NCBI GenBank assembly: GCA_026014875.1
Contig: JAOZHO010000035.1
Location: forward strand, 1-64,000
DNA: 64,000 bases
Direction of reading: 5' to 3'
DNA from: Candidatus Bathyarchaeota archaeon
Lineage (GTDB): Archaea; Thermoproteota; Bathyarchaeia; TCS64
The notes below the pieces were generated by a model that did not search any database, had not been told where the DNA came from, and saw only the letters and a program-made list of their open reading frames with translations. Of the stretch, positions 49,628-58,984 are shown in pieces. Each line of letters opens with the position of its first letter. Within the stretch, counting starts at the first letter, position 1. The position numbers and the translations under genes are program-made.

Positions 49628-50665
49628 CTATACTTCAGGCACTGCGGCGGTTATTCCCTCGAGGAAGGCCTCGATGTCCTCCCTCTCGATCCCGTAGTGG
49701 GTGCACAGCCTGAGCGTCGTGCCGCTTCCCCTGCACTTCCACCCGAGCTTACCGCAAGCCTCGCCCCAGTCGTCGCCGTTCCATCCGAGTCCCCCTATGT
49801 CGATGTAGACCATGTTAGTCTTCACCGGGTAGAGGATCTCAATCCCGTTGATCTTGCGGAGCCCTTCCTCGAGGAGCTTGGCGTTTGCGTGGTCGTCTGC
49901 GAGCCTGTCCACCATCTTGGTGAGGGCGATGATCCCTGGGGCGGCGATGATGCCCGCCTGGCGCATACCTCCCCCCAGCATCTTCCTGTACTTCCTCGCT
50001 CTCAGGATAAAGTCCTCGCTCCCCATGACCATGGAGCCTATGGGGGCTGCCAGACCTTTGGAGAGGCATAGTTGGACCGAGTCGGCGTACTGGGATATCT
50101 CTTTCACGTCGACCCCGAGGGCGACGGCGGCGTTGAAGACCCTCGCCCCGTCGAGGTGAACGTTGAGTCCGTGTTCCTTGGCGACGTTCCAGTCGGCCTT
50201 CATCTGATCAACGGTGAGGGGTATCCCTCCGGACGTGTTGTGGGTGTTCTCTATGCAGAGCAGGGCCGTGGTGGGGCGGTGGATGTTTTCTATCCTGATG
50301 GCGCCCCTGATATCATCGGGCTTCAGCCAGCCATTCTCGCCTTTCAACGTGCGGGCCATGAGGCTCCCTAGGACCGCTAAGCCTCCCACCTCGTTGAGGT
50401 AGATGTGGCTCCGCTCCTCCAGGATGATCTCGTCCCCCCGGTTCGTGTGGGCGAGGATCGCTGCGGCGTTCCCCTGGGTTCCACTCGTGACGAAGAGGGC
50501 CGCTTCCTTCCCCAGAATCTCCGCTGCGATGGTCTCGAGCTCGTTGACCGTGGGGTCGTCCCCGTAGACATCGTCGCCTAGAACTGCCTTGTACGAGGCC
50601 TCTCTCATCTCCGGGCTCGGCCATGTGACCGTGTCGCTCCTAAAATCGAGGTTCTTCTCAACCAT
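49628..50665 (-). CDS. ltaE: L-threonine aldolase, low-specificity (LtaE-like)
   Basis: A 345-residue PLP fold-type I enzyme cleaving threonine to glycine and acetaldehyde. It has FRSDTVTWPSPEMREA and DDVYGDDPTVNELE at the start, HIYLNEVGG, and HLDGARVFNAAVALG. The PLP lysine stands in LCLSKGLAAPIGSMVMG. Complete. It lies 53 bases upstream of the Ldh2-like gene on the same strand. Confidence 0.92.
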   Translation of the reverse strand: MVEKNLDFRSDTVTWPSPEMREASYKAVLGDDVYGDDPTVNELETIAAEILGKEAALFVTSGTQGNAAAILAHTNRGDEIILEERSHIYLNEVGGLAVLGSLMARTLKGENGWLKPDDIRGAIRIENIHRPTTALLCIENTHNTSGGIPLTVDQMKADWNVAKEHGLNVHLDGARVFNAAVALGVDVKEISQYADSVQLCLSKGLAAPIGSMVMGSEDFILRARKYRKMLGGGMRQAGIIAAPGIIALTKMVDRLADDHANAKLLEEGLRKINGIEILYPVKTNMVYIDIGGLGWNGDDWGEACGKLGWKCRGSGTTLRLCTHYGIEREDIEAFLEGITAAVPEV

Positions 50666-50712
50666 GATGAATCCGCCTTCCCTAGAATGAGCGCGAGGGT
50701 TATTTAAGACGT

Positions 50713-51363
50713 TTAGGCCCGGGGTGAAGCGTTCCTATACGACTTCATGATGTGCTCTCCCGCGCCCTCGAAAACGGGGCTACCATGCCCCGGTAACATG
50801 ATATCCACGTCGATCTCGGTGAGTTTCCGGAGAGACTCGACGGTCGCCTCGAGGCTGCCGGACTCTCCGTCGTATCGTCCGTAGTAGCCATCGGGGAAGA
50901 CGGTGTCCCCCGAGAAGAGTATCCTCTCTTCCTCGTTGTAGAGGCACATCCCCCCCTCCGTGTGTCCCGGGGTCCAGAGCACCTTAAGGGGCCAAAGCTC
51001 GGTCTCGATGAGGTCTCCTTGCTCCACTTTGACGAGGTTGGGTCCGAAGCGGGACGCGATGTGCTTGGTGTCAAGGGTATGGACGAATATCCTTGGATTC
51101 GCCTTCTCGAGGATAATGAACGCCCCCATGGCGTGGTCGTGGTGGGCATGGGTCAAAACGACGCCTTTCACATTCTCGGGGGCGACGTTGAGCTCCTCCA
51201 GCTGGGGCCAGACGCTGTTCGTGGAATTTCCTATGCCGGTGTCCACGATGACGGCGTTCTCCCTGCCGATGACGTAGATGTTGCTGCAGAGGCCGTCGCC
51301 CACTATGAGACTTACGGATGAGAGCTTCTCAGTGTATTCGCCGAGATCGTAGATCCGGGGCAT
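50713..51363 (-). CDS. metallo-beta-lactamase-fold hydrolase
   Basis: A 216-residue MBL-fold protein. The metal motif is VLTHAHHDHAMGA (HxHxDH), followed by WTPGHTEGGMCLY (His), FSGDTVF (Asp) and LPGHGSP (His). It is glyoxalase II-like in size, but the substrate cannot be told. Same strand as, and just upstream of, ltaE. Confidence 0.85.
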   Translation of the reverse strand: MPRIYDLGEYTEKLSSVSLIVGDGLCSNIYVIGRENAVIVDTGIGNSTNSVWPQLEELNVAPENVKGVVLTHAHHDHAMGAFIILEKANPRIFVHTLDTKHIASRFGPNLVKVEQGDLIETELWPLKVLWTPGHTEGGMCLYNEEERILFSGDTVFPDGYYGRYDGESGSLEATVESLRKLTEIDVDIMLPGHGSPVFEGAGEHIMKSYRNASPRA

Positions 51364-51489
51364 CGCCAGTCGAGAACACGAATCCCTCGACCATTTATAT
51401 CTTTATTTAAAAAAGCCTGATCGGAGGTTAGGTGACCCTTCTCAATGTTTCAGATTGAGCACTAGGCGTGCGTGAGAGGACTGTTTTCT

Positions 51490-51756
51490 TTACAGTCCTG
51501 TCATTCCTAGGATTTCGGGTTGAGCCAGCACCGCTGCGACGAATATTAGGGCAACCACCGTTATGGCTAAGCCGATGATGGTCCAGATACTTTTTCCCCC
51601 AAGTACTATGGGGATTGGTCCGAGGAAGATCACTCCCGAGGCCTTGAAAACTGTCTCCGCTTTTTCCAACTTTGACCTTAGACTCAGTAAAAGGAGTATG
51701 GTTCCGAGTCCGGACATGGTCAGGCCAAGCCCGAGGGCTTGCGGGGAGACGCTCAT
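51490..51756 (-). CDS. DUF131-family membrane protein
   Basis: 88 residues with three hydrophobic segments: ALGLGLTMSGLGTILLLLSL, a short GVIFLGPIPIVLGG turn, and IWTIIGLAITVVALIFVAAV. The GPIPIV core is the mark of this archaeal family (TIGR00304). Function unknown. Confidence 0.75.
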   Translation of the reverse strand: MSVSPQALGLGLTMSGLGTILLLLSLRSKLEKAETVFKASGVIFLGPIPIVLGGKSIWTIIGLAITVVALIFVAAVLAQPEILGMTGL

Positions 51757-51806
51757 ATCGATACCCCCGTCCTGAATGGGAAGTGGGTTTTAAACCTTTC
51801 TCCGTC

Positions 51807-52448
51807 TTAAAGGGACCATAGGGCGGCCTTGTCCATGTATTCGTTGACCTCCCACTCCCTCACTGAGACTTTATCGACGTCAATAGCGTAGATTGAGTGG
51901 AGACGCGCGTTCCGTATCTCCTCGAGGGTGACCGGGGGACTGGTGTAATACAGGTCACAGAGCTTCTTGATGGCCGCAATCTCCTCGTCTGTCCTGAATC
52001 TCGGGGGCTTGGTGAGGGCGGGGGGTATCTGCATGATGTAATATGGGGGCGTGCCCAGAATGAACTTATTCGCGAAGCTGCTGTACCGGGTGATCTTGCT
52101 GGCGACACGGGCCTTCAGGTAGGTGTTTGGGTCGAGAGCGTTCTCGGGGGAGACGAAACCGGTCTCCACCTCCACCAGTGCCGTCCCGAACCCTTTGGTC
52201 CCGAATACGTCGCAGGAGACCTTGTCGATCATGTGCTCCAACTCGACATGGAATCCGTTCTGGATCAGGTGCTTGGCGCAGATCAACTCCATCACGGAGT
52301 GGTTTATTTTTACTTGATTCGCTCGCTGGAGCCCGAAGAGCTGATCCCTGAGGGTACGGAGCTGATCGTACTCGTCATCCTCCACTTCAGGCCTAATCTT
52401 CATCATGACCTCCTCTAGATCGGCCCTGAAATGGCTCAGCTCAAGCAC
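51807..52448 (-). CDS. conserved protein with restriction-endonuclease-like pattern
   Basis: About 213 residues from GTG 52448; ATG 52406 is another possible start, and longer versions run into the upstream HAD gene. It has an N-terminal helical segment, then INHSVMELICAKHLIQNGFHVELEHMI, CDVFG, ALVEVETGF and KARVASKITRYSSFANKFILGTP. The D...E-x-E layout, followed by a helix and a strand, resembles the PD-(D/E)XK fold, but the usual Lys after the E-x position is absent. Possible nuclease or a relic of one; function unproven. Confidence 0.5.
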   Translation of the reverse strand: MLELSHFRADLEEVMMKIRPEVEDDEYDQLRTLRDQLFGLQRANQVKINHSVMELICAKHLIQNGFHVELEHMIDKVSCDVFGTKGFGTALVEVETGFVSPENALDPNTYLKARVASKITRYSSFANKFILGTPPYYIMQIPPALTKPPRFRTDEEIAAIKKLCDLYYTSPPVTLEEIRNARLHSIYAIDVDKVSVREWEVNEYMDKAALWSL

Positions 52449-52503
52449 CCCTTGAAGGCATGTTACTCCTTTGACAGAGGCCCGATATTTAACATCTAAG
52501 GTG

Positions 52504-53193
52504 TCAAGCCTCCTGCATCTTCTCCAGGAACTGAGGCAGATCGCAGAAGCGGGATATCGCGTGGCCCGACCAATAACCTTGATCGGGCGTCCTGATCCAG
52601 ACGGGGGTGATGCCTGAATCTGAGGCCCCCTCCATGTCGGCTTCCACGCTGTCCCCCACGTGGACGGTCTCACCCGGCGGAACGCCCACCTTATCCATGA
52701 CGTACTTGAATATGGCGGGGTTGGGCTTTCGGATCCCGAGGTCCCGGGAGCAGATTATTATTTCGAATAGGTGGTCCAAGTCCGTCTCCTCCAGCATCTC
52801 CCTCGGTTGATCGCTCATGGTATTGGATATCAGGGCCAACTTGTATCTCTCGGCGAGTTTCTTGAGGGTCTCCTCCGTGCGGGGGTAGAACGTGGAAATA
52901 TAGTGCTTCTTGAAGGTGTCGTGTATCATCTTGAGGGCATCATCGTCTGCGGGGATGCCCACCCTTCTGAGGACTGCTCCGTAGATCTCCTCGTTGGTCT
53001 TCTCCAGACCCTTAGCGCGGTGCCTCTGGAGCTCCTGCAGCGACGCTCCGATGGCCTTTTTCAACCTCCTCGGCTCGATGTTATAGCCCAGGCTAGCCAG
53101 GAGGATCCTTACCGCCCTGTGATATTCCGCCCAGTCTATTCCCCCGTAGGCTAGTGTCCCGCCGAAATCCAGGAAGACCGCTTTTACCTTCAT
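52504..53193 (-). CDS. HAD-superfamily hydrolase
   Basis: 229 residues with all four HAD motifs: FLDFGGTLAYGG (motif I, the second Asp replaced by Gly as FGGT), LISNTM (II), RKPNPAIF (III) and HVGDSVEADMEGA (IV). Where most phosphatases have DxD, this has DFG, as in dehalogenase-like members. The substrate is unknown. It lies upstream of the nuclease-like gene on the same strand. Confidence 0.82.
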   Translation of the reverse strand: MKVKAVFLDFGGTLAYGGIDWAEYHRAVRILLASLGYNIEPRRLKKAIGASLQELQRHRAKGLEKTNEEIYGAVLRRVGIPADDDALKMIHDTFKKHYISTFYPRTEETLKKLAERYKLALISNTMSDQPREMLEETDLDHLFEIIICSRDLGIRKPNPAIFKYVMDKVGVPPGETVHVGDSVEADMEGASDSGITPVWIRTPDQGYWSGHAISRFCDLPQFLEKMQEA

Positions 53194-53332
53194 CGCCTAG
53201 ACATACCCCCGCACGTTTATTTCATGTTTCATAATAGGTACGAGTTGTCGATGATGTTCTGAGATCAGCCTAGTATGAGGAGTGCACCTGGAAGAACACC
53301 GTGAAATCTCTTTAATCTATGCGCGTTTATTC

Positions 53333-53764
53333 ATGGCTATGGTAGTGAAGGGCGTCTACTGCCTTTGCATCGAGGTCACGGACGCCCTATGCCTGCAGAT
53401 AGGCGCCCTGGGCCTGCTGGAATTCATGAAGGGCCGTTATATCTACGTCGGGTCCGCCCTCAATGGGCTGAACTCCCGGGTCCTGCGTCACATGAACACA
53501 AGTAAGGGTGTCTACAACGCCATTCACTGGCACATCGACTATCTGCTGAGAGAAGAGAGCGCGAACGTGGAGGCTGTATATGTTAGGCTCAGCGATGAGA
53601 AGATTGAGTGCGAGATAGCCGGGGAGGTCTCGCATTACGGCTCGGGTGTCAAGGGGTTCGGATGCAGTGACTGCAGGTGCAACAGTCATCTATTCAGTGT
53701 GAAAAGTTCGGACTTTCTGTCCGATCTTACGATGGAGAAATGGGAACCGCAGAGACTCCTCTAA
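53333..53764 (+). CDS. DUF123 (GIY-YIG-like) protein
   Basis: 143 residues from ATG 53333. The block GVYCLCIEV, GRYIYVGSALNGLNSRVLRHM, HWHIDYLL and GVKGFGCSDCRCNSHLF matches DUF123, a family related to GIY-YIG nucleases and often found with endonuclease III-type genes. A TTTAATC box about 25 bases upstream suggests a leaderless mRNA. The longer frame back to 53282 lies before that start point. Confidence 0.8.
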   Translation: MAMVVKGVYCLCIEVTDALCLQIGALGLLEFMKGRYIYVGSALNGLNSRVLRHMNTSKGVYNAIHWHIDYLLREESANVEAVYVRLSDEKIECEIAGEVSHYGSGVKGFGCSDCRCNSHLFSVKSSDFLSDLTMEKWEPQRLL

Positions 53765-53785
53765 CATGATGTCATTTGATGGAAT

Positions 53786-54274
53786 CTATTCGTCGGGGTC
53801 CCAGCGATAGAGGTAGATGGTGTGACTCCTGTAGCCTTCCCGGAACTTGAGGTTCCTCTCCTGGCTCCACCCGGGAATTGAGAAGTCGTGGGTCACAATC
53901 CGCGCCCCAGCTTCAAGCTCCTGTTCGAGCTTGGGCCTGACTTTCTCGTTAGCCCCTGTCGTCAGGTACATCGTGACGACGTCCGCCTGGCTCAAATCCA
54001 AGTCGAAAATGTTTCCGTGGACGATCTTGACGCGCTCCTCCAGTCCGAGGGCTTTCGCCTTCTTCCTTGCTTCCGAGACAAGCCGCCTGTTGAGGTCCAC
54101 CCCGACACTGTTTGCCCCAAACTCCTCAGCTGCCATTATAACGACCCTGCCATCCCCGCACCCTAGATCGTACAGAGTCTCTCCGGGTTTGAGGTCGCTG
54201 TATTCGAGCATCTTCCTCACCACCTCGATGGGCGAGGCGACAAACGGTGCGATAGAATCTCTACCGGTGTACAA
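53786..54274 (-). CDS. class I SAM-dependent methyltransferase
   Basis: A 162-residue methyltransferase with TLYDLGCGDGRVVIMAAEEFG (motif I), SVGVDLN, VKIVHGNIF and DVVTMYLTTGANEKV. The Tyr-rich loop and IVTHDFSIPGW are like those in DOT1/protein-lysine-type methyltransferases of archaea. The frame is open to 54415, only two bases from the divergent tag gene. A TTG at 54274, with a TTTTTTATTT box upstream, is more likely the start. Confidence 0.75.
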   Translation of the reverse strand: MYTGRDSIAPFVASPIEVVRKMLEYSDLKPGETLYDLGCGDGRVVIMAAEEFGANSVGVDLNRRLVSEARKKAKALGLEERVKIVHGNIFDLDLSQADVVTMYLTTGANEKVRPKLEQELEAGARIVTHDFSIPGWSQERNLKFREGYRSHTIYLYRWDPDE

Positions 54275-54417
54275 TGGATCCTCTTCTTGTACGTTCTTTG
54301 TAAAAGCTGAAGAGCGTGAAATAAAAAAGGTGTGGAGCGGTTTCTCATATCTCGCGGATAATATTTCTCTAGTCTGATTGGCTAATCGTTTTATCCTCCA
54401 ACATTGAATATTCAAAC

Positions 54418-54987
54418 ATGGCGCCGGAGAAGGTCAGGTGCTGGGATACCACGGACCCCCTATATATCGCGTATCACGACAAGGAGTGGGGGGTCCCCGT
54501 CCACGACGATCGGAAGCTGTTCGAGTTTCTTCTCTTGGAGGGCTTCCAAGCGGGGGTGAGCTGGGCCCTCATCCTACGGAAGCGGGAGAATTTCAGGGAA
54601 GCCTTCGACGGATTCGATCCCGTGAAGATCTCGGAGTACACCGAGGAAGACTTTGAGCGTTTGATGAATGACGAAGGGATATTGCGAAACAGGTTGAAGA
54701 TCAGATCCGCTGTCACGAACGCTAAGACATTTCTAGAGATCCAAGCGGAGTACGGCACTTTTAGCAAGTACATCTGGGGCTTCGTGGGAGGAACGACGAT
54801 CAAGAACGCGTTCAAATCCTTCTCGGAGATGCCTGCCCGGACTGAGACCTCGGAGGCGATGAGCAAGGACCTCAAGAAAAGAGGTTTCAAGTTCGTGGGC
54901 CCAGTCATTTGCTACTCATTCATGCAGGCGGTGGGAATGGTGAACGACCATTTAGTCCATTGCTTCAGATACGAAGAGATATCCTAA
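54418..54987 (+). CDS. tag: DNA-3-methyladenine glycosylase I
   Basis: A 189-residue Tag enzyme that excises 3-methyladenine. The zinc-binding Cys/His pair at the start (RCWDTTDPLYIAYHDKEWG) and at the end (DHLVHCFRYEE) are present. The catalytic-pocket segment LLEGFQAGVSWALILRKRENFREAFDGFD is conserved. Divergent from the methyltransferase. An AT-rich box (CGTTTTATCC) lies about 30 bases upstream. Confidence 0.94.
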   Translation: MAPEKVRCWDTTDPLYIAYHDKEWGVPVHDDRKLFEFLLLEGFQAGVSWALILRKRENFREAFDGFDPVKISEYTEEDFERLMNDEGILRNRLKIRSAVTNAKTFLEIQAEYGTFSKYIWGFVGGTTIKNAFKSFSEMPARTETSEAMSKDLKKRGFKFVGPVICYSFMQAVGMVNDHLVHCFRYEEIS

Positions 54988-55035
54988 CTGATCATGCGCA
55001 GAAAACAGCTTTATAACAAAACACAAGAGTGACCA

Positions 55036-56067
55036 ATGAAAGCCATGAGCGTATTTTCAACAGGAGACATTGAGGCGGAGCCCGGGACCAAGGCCAAAGG
55101 ATTCCTGCCTTCAGAGGGGCTCAGCATGCCCGACGGGACGGCCAACTACTGGCACATCCCCGTGATAATCGTGAACGGAGCAGAGAGCGGACCCGTATTC
55201 GAGGTGGACGGCTGCATGCACGGGGACGAGCAGGAGGGAGCCTACACCGTACTCGAACTCGCGAAAAGGCTCAACCCCAAAACGCTGAAGGGAACCTTCG
55301 TAGGAATCCCCGTACTGAACGTGCCCGGCTTCCTCACCCACGGCGGCGTCAGGGGAAGCCCCACGGACCAGATGTACGTCGACATGAACAGACAGTTCCC
55401 GGGCGACCCCGACTCGATGTCCCACACCCGCAGGGCCATCCACACCTTCTGGAACGAGATCATCCTCAAATGCGACTACACTGTCAACCTCCACGGCTGC
55501 CCGAACGGACAGATCCCCCGGGTGGTCTACAACGAGGAGATGCCCGGATCCCTGGAGATGGCGGAGGCCATCGCCTGCACCCCGGAGTGGATCATGGCCA
55601 GCAAATCCGAGCACACCAGGCTCAGGGAGGACACCATAAACAGGGCTTGCACGGAGAAGGGCATCCCCAACGTTTTCATAGAGTCCGGTTCGGCTGACAG
55701 GAGCCACAGCGCGATCATGGCGGATGTCGATGTCGTCGTTGAAGGTATCATGAACTGCATGAGAAGATACGGGATGCTGGATGGCGAGGTGCGCGTGCCC
55801 AAGAACAGGAGGTCTACGCCATACTACACCCATGTGCGGGGGAAGGGCGCCGGCATCATCTACCCGGAGCCATGCCTTAAGATCAACAACATGGTTGAGG
55901 AGGGCGAACTGCTCTGCAGAATAGTGGATTTCCTCGGGAACGAGATCGACCAAGTGAAAGCCCCACATGACGGCATCGTCATTATGGAGGCTAACCATAT
56001 CTCGGTGGGGCCAGAGTCGAGCATCTGCATCATCGGATATCCTCCGGAGATCAAGAGAACGGGATAG
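55036..56067 (+). CDS. succinylglutamate desuccinylase/aspartoacylase-family protein
   Basis: A 343-residue zinc carboxypeptidase-fold hydrolase. Zinc ligands are CMHGDEQEG (H..E) and TVNLHGCPNG (His). DMNRQFPG is the substrate-side Arg/Asn pair and VFIESGSADRS provides the catalytic Glu region. The last ~90 residues form a barrel domain with KAPHDGIVIMEANHISVG. It deacylates N-acyl amino acids or related amides. It is followed 75 bases later by an AbgB-like peptidase, a possible functional pair. Confidence 0.85.
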   Translation: MKAMSVFSTGDIEAEPGTKAKGFLPSEGLSMPDGTANYWHIPVIIVNGAESGPVFEVDGCMHGDEQEGAYTVLELAKRLNPKTLKGTFVGIPVLNVPGFLTHGGVRGSPTDQMYVDMNRQFPGDPDSMSHTRRAIHTFWNEIILKCDYTVNLHGCPNGQIPRVVYNEEMPGSLEMAEAIACTPEWIMASKSEHTRLREDTINRACTEKGIPNVFIESGSADRSHSAIMADVDVVVEGIMNCMRRYGMLDGEVRVPKNRRSTPYYTHVRGKGAGIIYPEPCLKINNMVEEGELLCRIVDFLGNEIDQVKAPHDGIVIMEANHISVGPESSICIIGYPPEIKRTG

Positions 56068-56142
56068 ACGCATGCGCTCACGAGCCTACTGTTTCTCCTT
56101 TCCTGTTCTCTGAAAAACATCTTATAGTCAATTGAAAAAGTA

Positions 56143-57774
56143 TTGACAGAGGTTTTAGTTTTGGTCTCAATATCAAAGGAGAAGAAATCAGCTTTCGAAT
56201 TCGTGGACGAGAACAAGCAGTGGCTCTCAGACTTCCACAAGGAGATCTGGGAATACGCGGAGCCCGCGTTCAGGGAGTACAAGTCCGCCAAAGCATACGT
56301 GAAGCTCCTAAGGGAGGAGGGCTTCGAGGTCGAAGAGGGGAGCGGAGAGATGCCCACGGCATTCTGCGCCGTATGGGGAGAAGGTAAACCCGTCATCGGG
56401 AGTTTCGTCGAATACGATGCGGTCCCTGGAACCTCCCAAGCGGCCGTCCCTTACCAGAAGCCCCGGGATGAGGGGCTCCACCCCTGGGCCGCCGGCCACA
56501 CCGACCCCCACTCCAGCCTCGGCACGGCTGCGCTCTTCGGTTTCCTTGCCGCCAAGAGGGCCATGGAGGCGCACGGTCTCAAGGGCACACTGAAGCTCTT
56601 CGGGGAGCCCGCCGAGAAGGTCTGCGGCTCAAAGCCCGTCCATGCTGCGAAGGGCTACTTCGACAACTTCGATGCATCCATACCCTATCATCCCAGCGGG
56701 ACCAACGGGGTCAAGTACGAGATAACCGGCGGATCTTACTGGAACACCCTCTACACGTTCGAGACCCTCCACCCCGAGAACTGGTTCAGGCCCAAGGACG
56801 TCCCCTTCAAGATCCTGGGCCACGCAGGGGGGAGGATCCCCGCGGCCCTGGACGCAGTCTGCCTAATGTACACGGCGACCAAGTACGTGGAGGACTCGAT
56901 GCTCCCATACACCGCCTACTGGACCCTCAACGAGTACATCATGGTGGGGGGGCAGGCAACATCGGACAATCTCCCGCCGAGGATAGCCCAGATCCAGTAC
57001 GCCCACCGGGCCCCTCTCCTGGAGATGCAGCAGCAGATCTCCAACGTCCTGGACAACACTGCGAAAGGGGTGGCTCAGATAACGGGGACGAGGGTGACCA
57101 AGAGGATCATCGCGAGGACCCGATGCGGCCTCGCCAACAAGACGCTCTCGGAGATACTCCACAAGAATCTTGAGATCGTGGGGCCCCCCGTTTTCTCCGA
57201 GGAGGCCCGGGAGTTCGCAAGGAAGATCCAGGAGAATCTCGGGTTCGAGCCGATGGACGAGCCTCTCACTAGGGGTTGCCAGGAGATCGCCCCCATCGAG
57301 TCCTCCGACGATGACATCCGCTTCAACTTCCCGAACTGGGTTACCACCCAGGGCTCAGACGACTACGTCGACTACCAGTGGACGGCCCCCTCGACGAGGC
57401 TATACACCGCCAACGCCATACTGAGGAACCCTGACCCCAACAAGCCGCTCCCGCCCTGGGTCAGATGGGCGATGAACGGATACTCTCATTGCATTGAACC
57501 CGGCATCCTGACGGCCGCGAAGACTATGGGCATCACAATCGTCGACCTGTTGATCAACCCTTCGGGTCTGGCTAAGGCGAAGGAAGAGTTCATTGAGCGT
57601 ACCGGCGGAGGCATCGGCGGGTCCAAATGGGTTCCTCCGATACTCCCTGAGGACTTTTATCCGCCCATAGACCTACCCTGGCCTGAATATGTCACAACCC
57701 AGAGGGGATTCGAGTGGTCCTTGACAAAACCCGGCCCTGATAAGGAGTACAAGGTTCTCCACGAGGGGCTTTAA
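56143..57774 (+). CDS. M20-family amidohydrolase, AbgB-like
   Basis: A 543-residue protein like the p-aminobenzoyl-glutamate hydrolase B subunit. It has the helix FEFVDENKQWLSDFHKEIWEYAEPAFREYKSA, GSFVEYDAVPGTSQ, the metal-site segments GHTDPHSSLGTAALFG and LFGEPAEKVCGSKPVHAAKGY, and a dimerisation insert. The C-terminal WVTTQGSDDYVDYQW replaces the usual His region. TTG 56143 or a TTG six codons later may be the start. It hydrolyses an acyl-amino acid amide; the substrate is not known. Confidence 0.83.
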   Translation: MTEVLVLVSISKEKKSAFEFVDENKQWLSDFHKEIWEYAEPAFREYKSAKAYVKLLREEGFEVEEGSGEMPTAFCAVWGEGKPVIGSFVEYDAVPGTSQAAVPYQKPRDEGLHPWAAGHTDPHSSLGTAALFGFLAAKRAMEAHGLKGTLKLFGEPAEKVCGSKPVHAAKGYFDNFDASIPYHPSGTNGVKYEITGGSYWNTLYTFETLHPENWFRPKDVPFKILGHAGGRIPAALDAVCLMYTATKYVEDSMLPYTAYWTLNEYIMVGGQATSDNLPPRIAQIQYAHRAPLLEMQQQISNVLDNTAKGVAQITGTRVTKRIIARTRCGLANKTLSEILHKNLEIVGPPVFSEEAREFARKIQENLGFEPMDEPLTRGCQEIAPIESSDDDIRFNFPNWVTTQGSDDYVDYQWTAPSTRLYTANAILRNPDPNKPLPPWVRWAMNGYSHCIEPGILTAAKTMGITIVDLLINPSGLAKAKEEFIERTGGGIGGSKWVPPILPEDFYPPIDLPWPEYVTTQRGFEWSLTKPGPDKEYKVLHEGL

Positions 57775-57838
57775 TCCCCTTTTTCTCTGAATCGTTTTAA
57801 ACCAAGAGGACGCCCCTGTTCATGGGCGTTTATTAACA

Positions 57839-58976
57839 TTGGACATCGATTCGATTAGAGCGGATTTCCCGGGTCTCCGAGAATGGACATACCTGGACAA
57901 CGCCTTCATCTGCCTGTACCCGAGGCAGGTACGGGAGGGCTACGACGAATTTCTGGATCAATGGATGAACTTCAGCCCGAAGGGGGCCAAGACGATTCTC
58001 GGAGAGTGGCTCGATAAAGCAAACCATGTCCGGGGAATGATAGCAGACTTTGTGGGAGCGGCAGCGAACGAGATCGCCCTCACCACCTGCACCGGCTCCG
58101 GGCTAAACATCGTGATCAATGGGACAAAATGGGAGAAGGGGGACAACGTGGTCTTCCCCGAGTATGAGCACAACCCCATGGACACGACGATGCTGCGGAG
58201 ATATGGCGTGGAGTCTAGGCCCGTGAAGGTGGAGAAGGGGCGGGTAGAGCTCTCTGACTTGGAGAAAGCCGTTGACGACCGCACGAAGATAGTACAAGTA
58301 AGCCAGGTCTCCTATGTGAACGGATTCAGGTTCGACCTCAAAGAGGTCTCGGACATCGCCCACGATCACGGAGCGAAGGTCCTGGTGGACTCTACCCAGG
58401 CTCTGGGCGCCCTCGCGACCGACGTGAAGGAGGAAAAGGTGGACTTACGTCTCTGCGGCCCCTTACAAGTACCTGATGGGGCCTGCAGGCCTTGCGTTCC
58501 TCTACGTCAGCTCGGAGCATCTCGATGATCTGGAGCCTGACCGCATAGGCTGGAAGAACCAGCTATGGGAGGGAGACCACGCCGAGGAACCGCGGGATGG
58601 CTTCAACGCCGCCGAGAAGTTTGAGTATGGCACAATCCACTTCCAAGGGGCCTATGGCCTCGAAAAGTCCCTGGAGTACATCAACAACATCGGGATCGAC
58701 AAAATCGAGAAGAGAATCTTGAGTCTCACAGATCACCTCTGGTCCAGGCTCTCAGAGCTGGGGAGGGAGATGTACACTCCCCCCGGGAACAGAGCTCCCA
58801 TCGTGAGCTTCTACCAGAACGATTCCGTCGAAGTCGCCTCTAAGCTGATGCTAGAGAAGGTGAAGGTGACGGGAAGGGAGGCCCACGGTGGCCACATCAG
58901 GGTCTCATCCCACTTCTACAACACCCGCGAGGATATCGATCTGTTCATCGATAAGCTATCCGAGTATCCCGCCTAG
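57839..58976 (+). pseudogene. class V aminotransferase (cysteine desulfurase-like) with one frameshift
   Basis: Two frames make one ~380-residue protein. The first (57839 to about 58446) has the SufS-like start and TCTGSGLNIVINGTKW. It also has the PLP ring-stacking region and HDHGAKVLVDSTQALGALATDV. The second frame resumes as VSAAPYKYLMGPAGLAFLYV, with the PLP-binding Lys, and runs to 58976. A single extra A at 58447 (in GGACTTACGTC) accounts for the break; without it the reading is VDFVSAAPYKY. It may be a true mutation or a sequencing error. If intact, it would release sulfur or deaminate a small amino acid. Confidence 0.75.
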
Positions 58977-58984
58977 GCCGCCAG

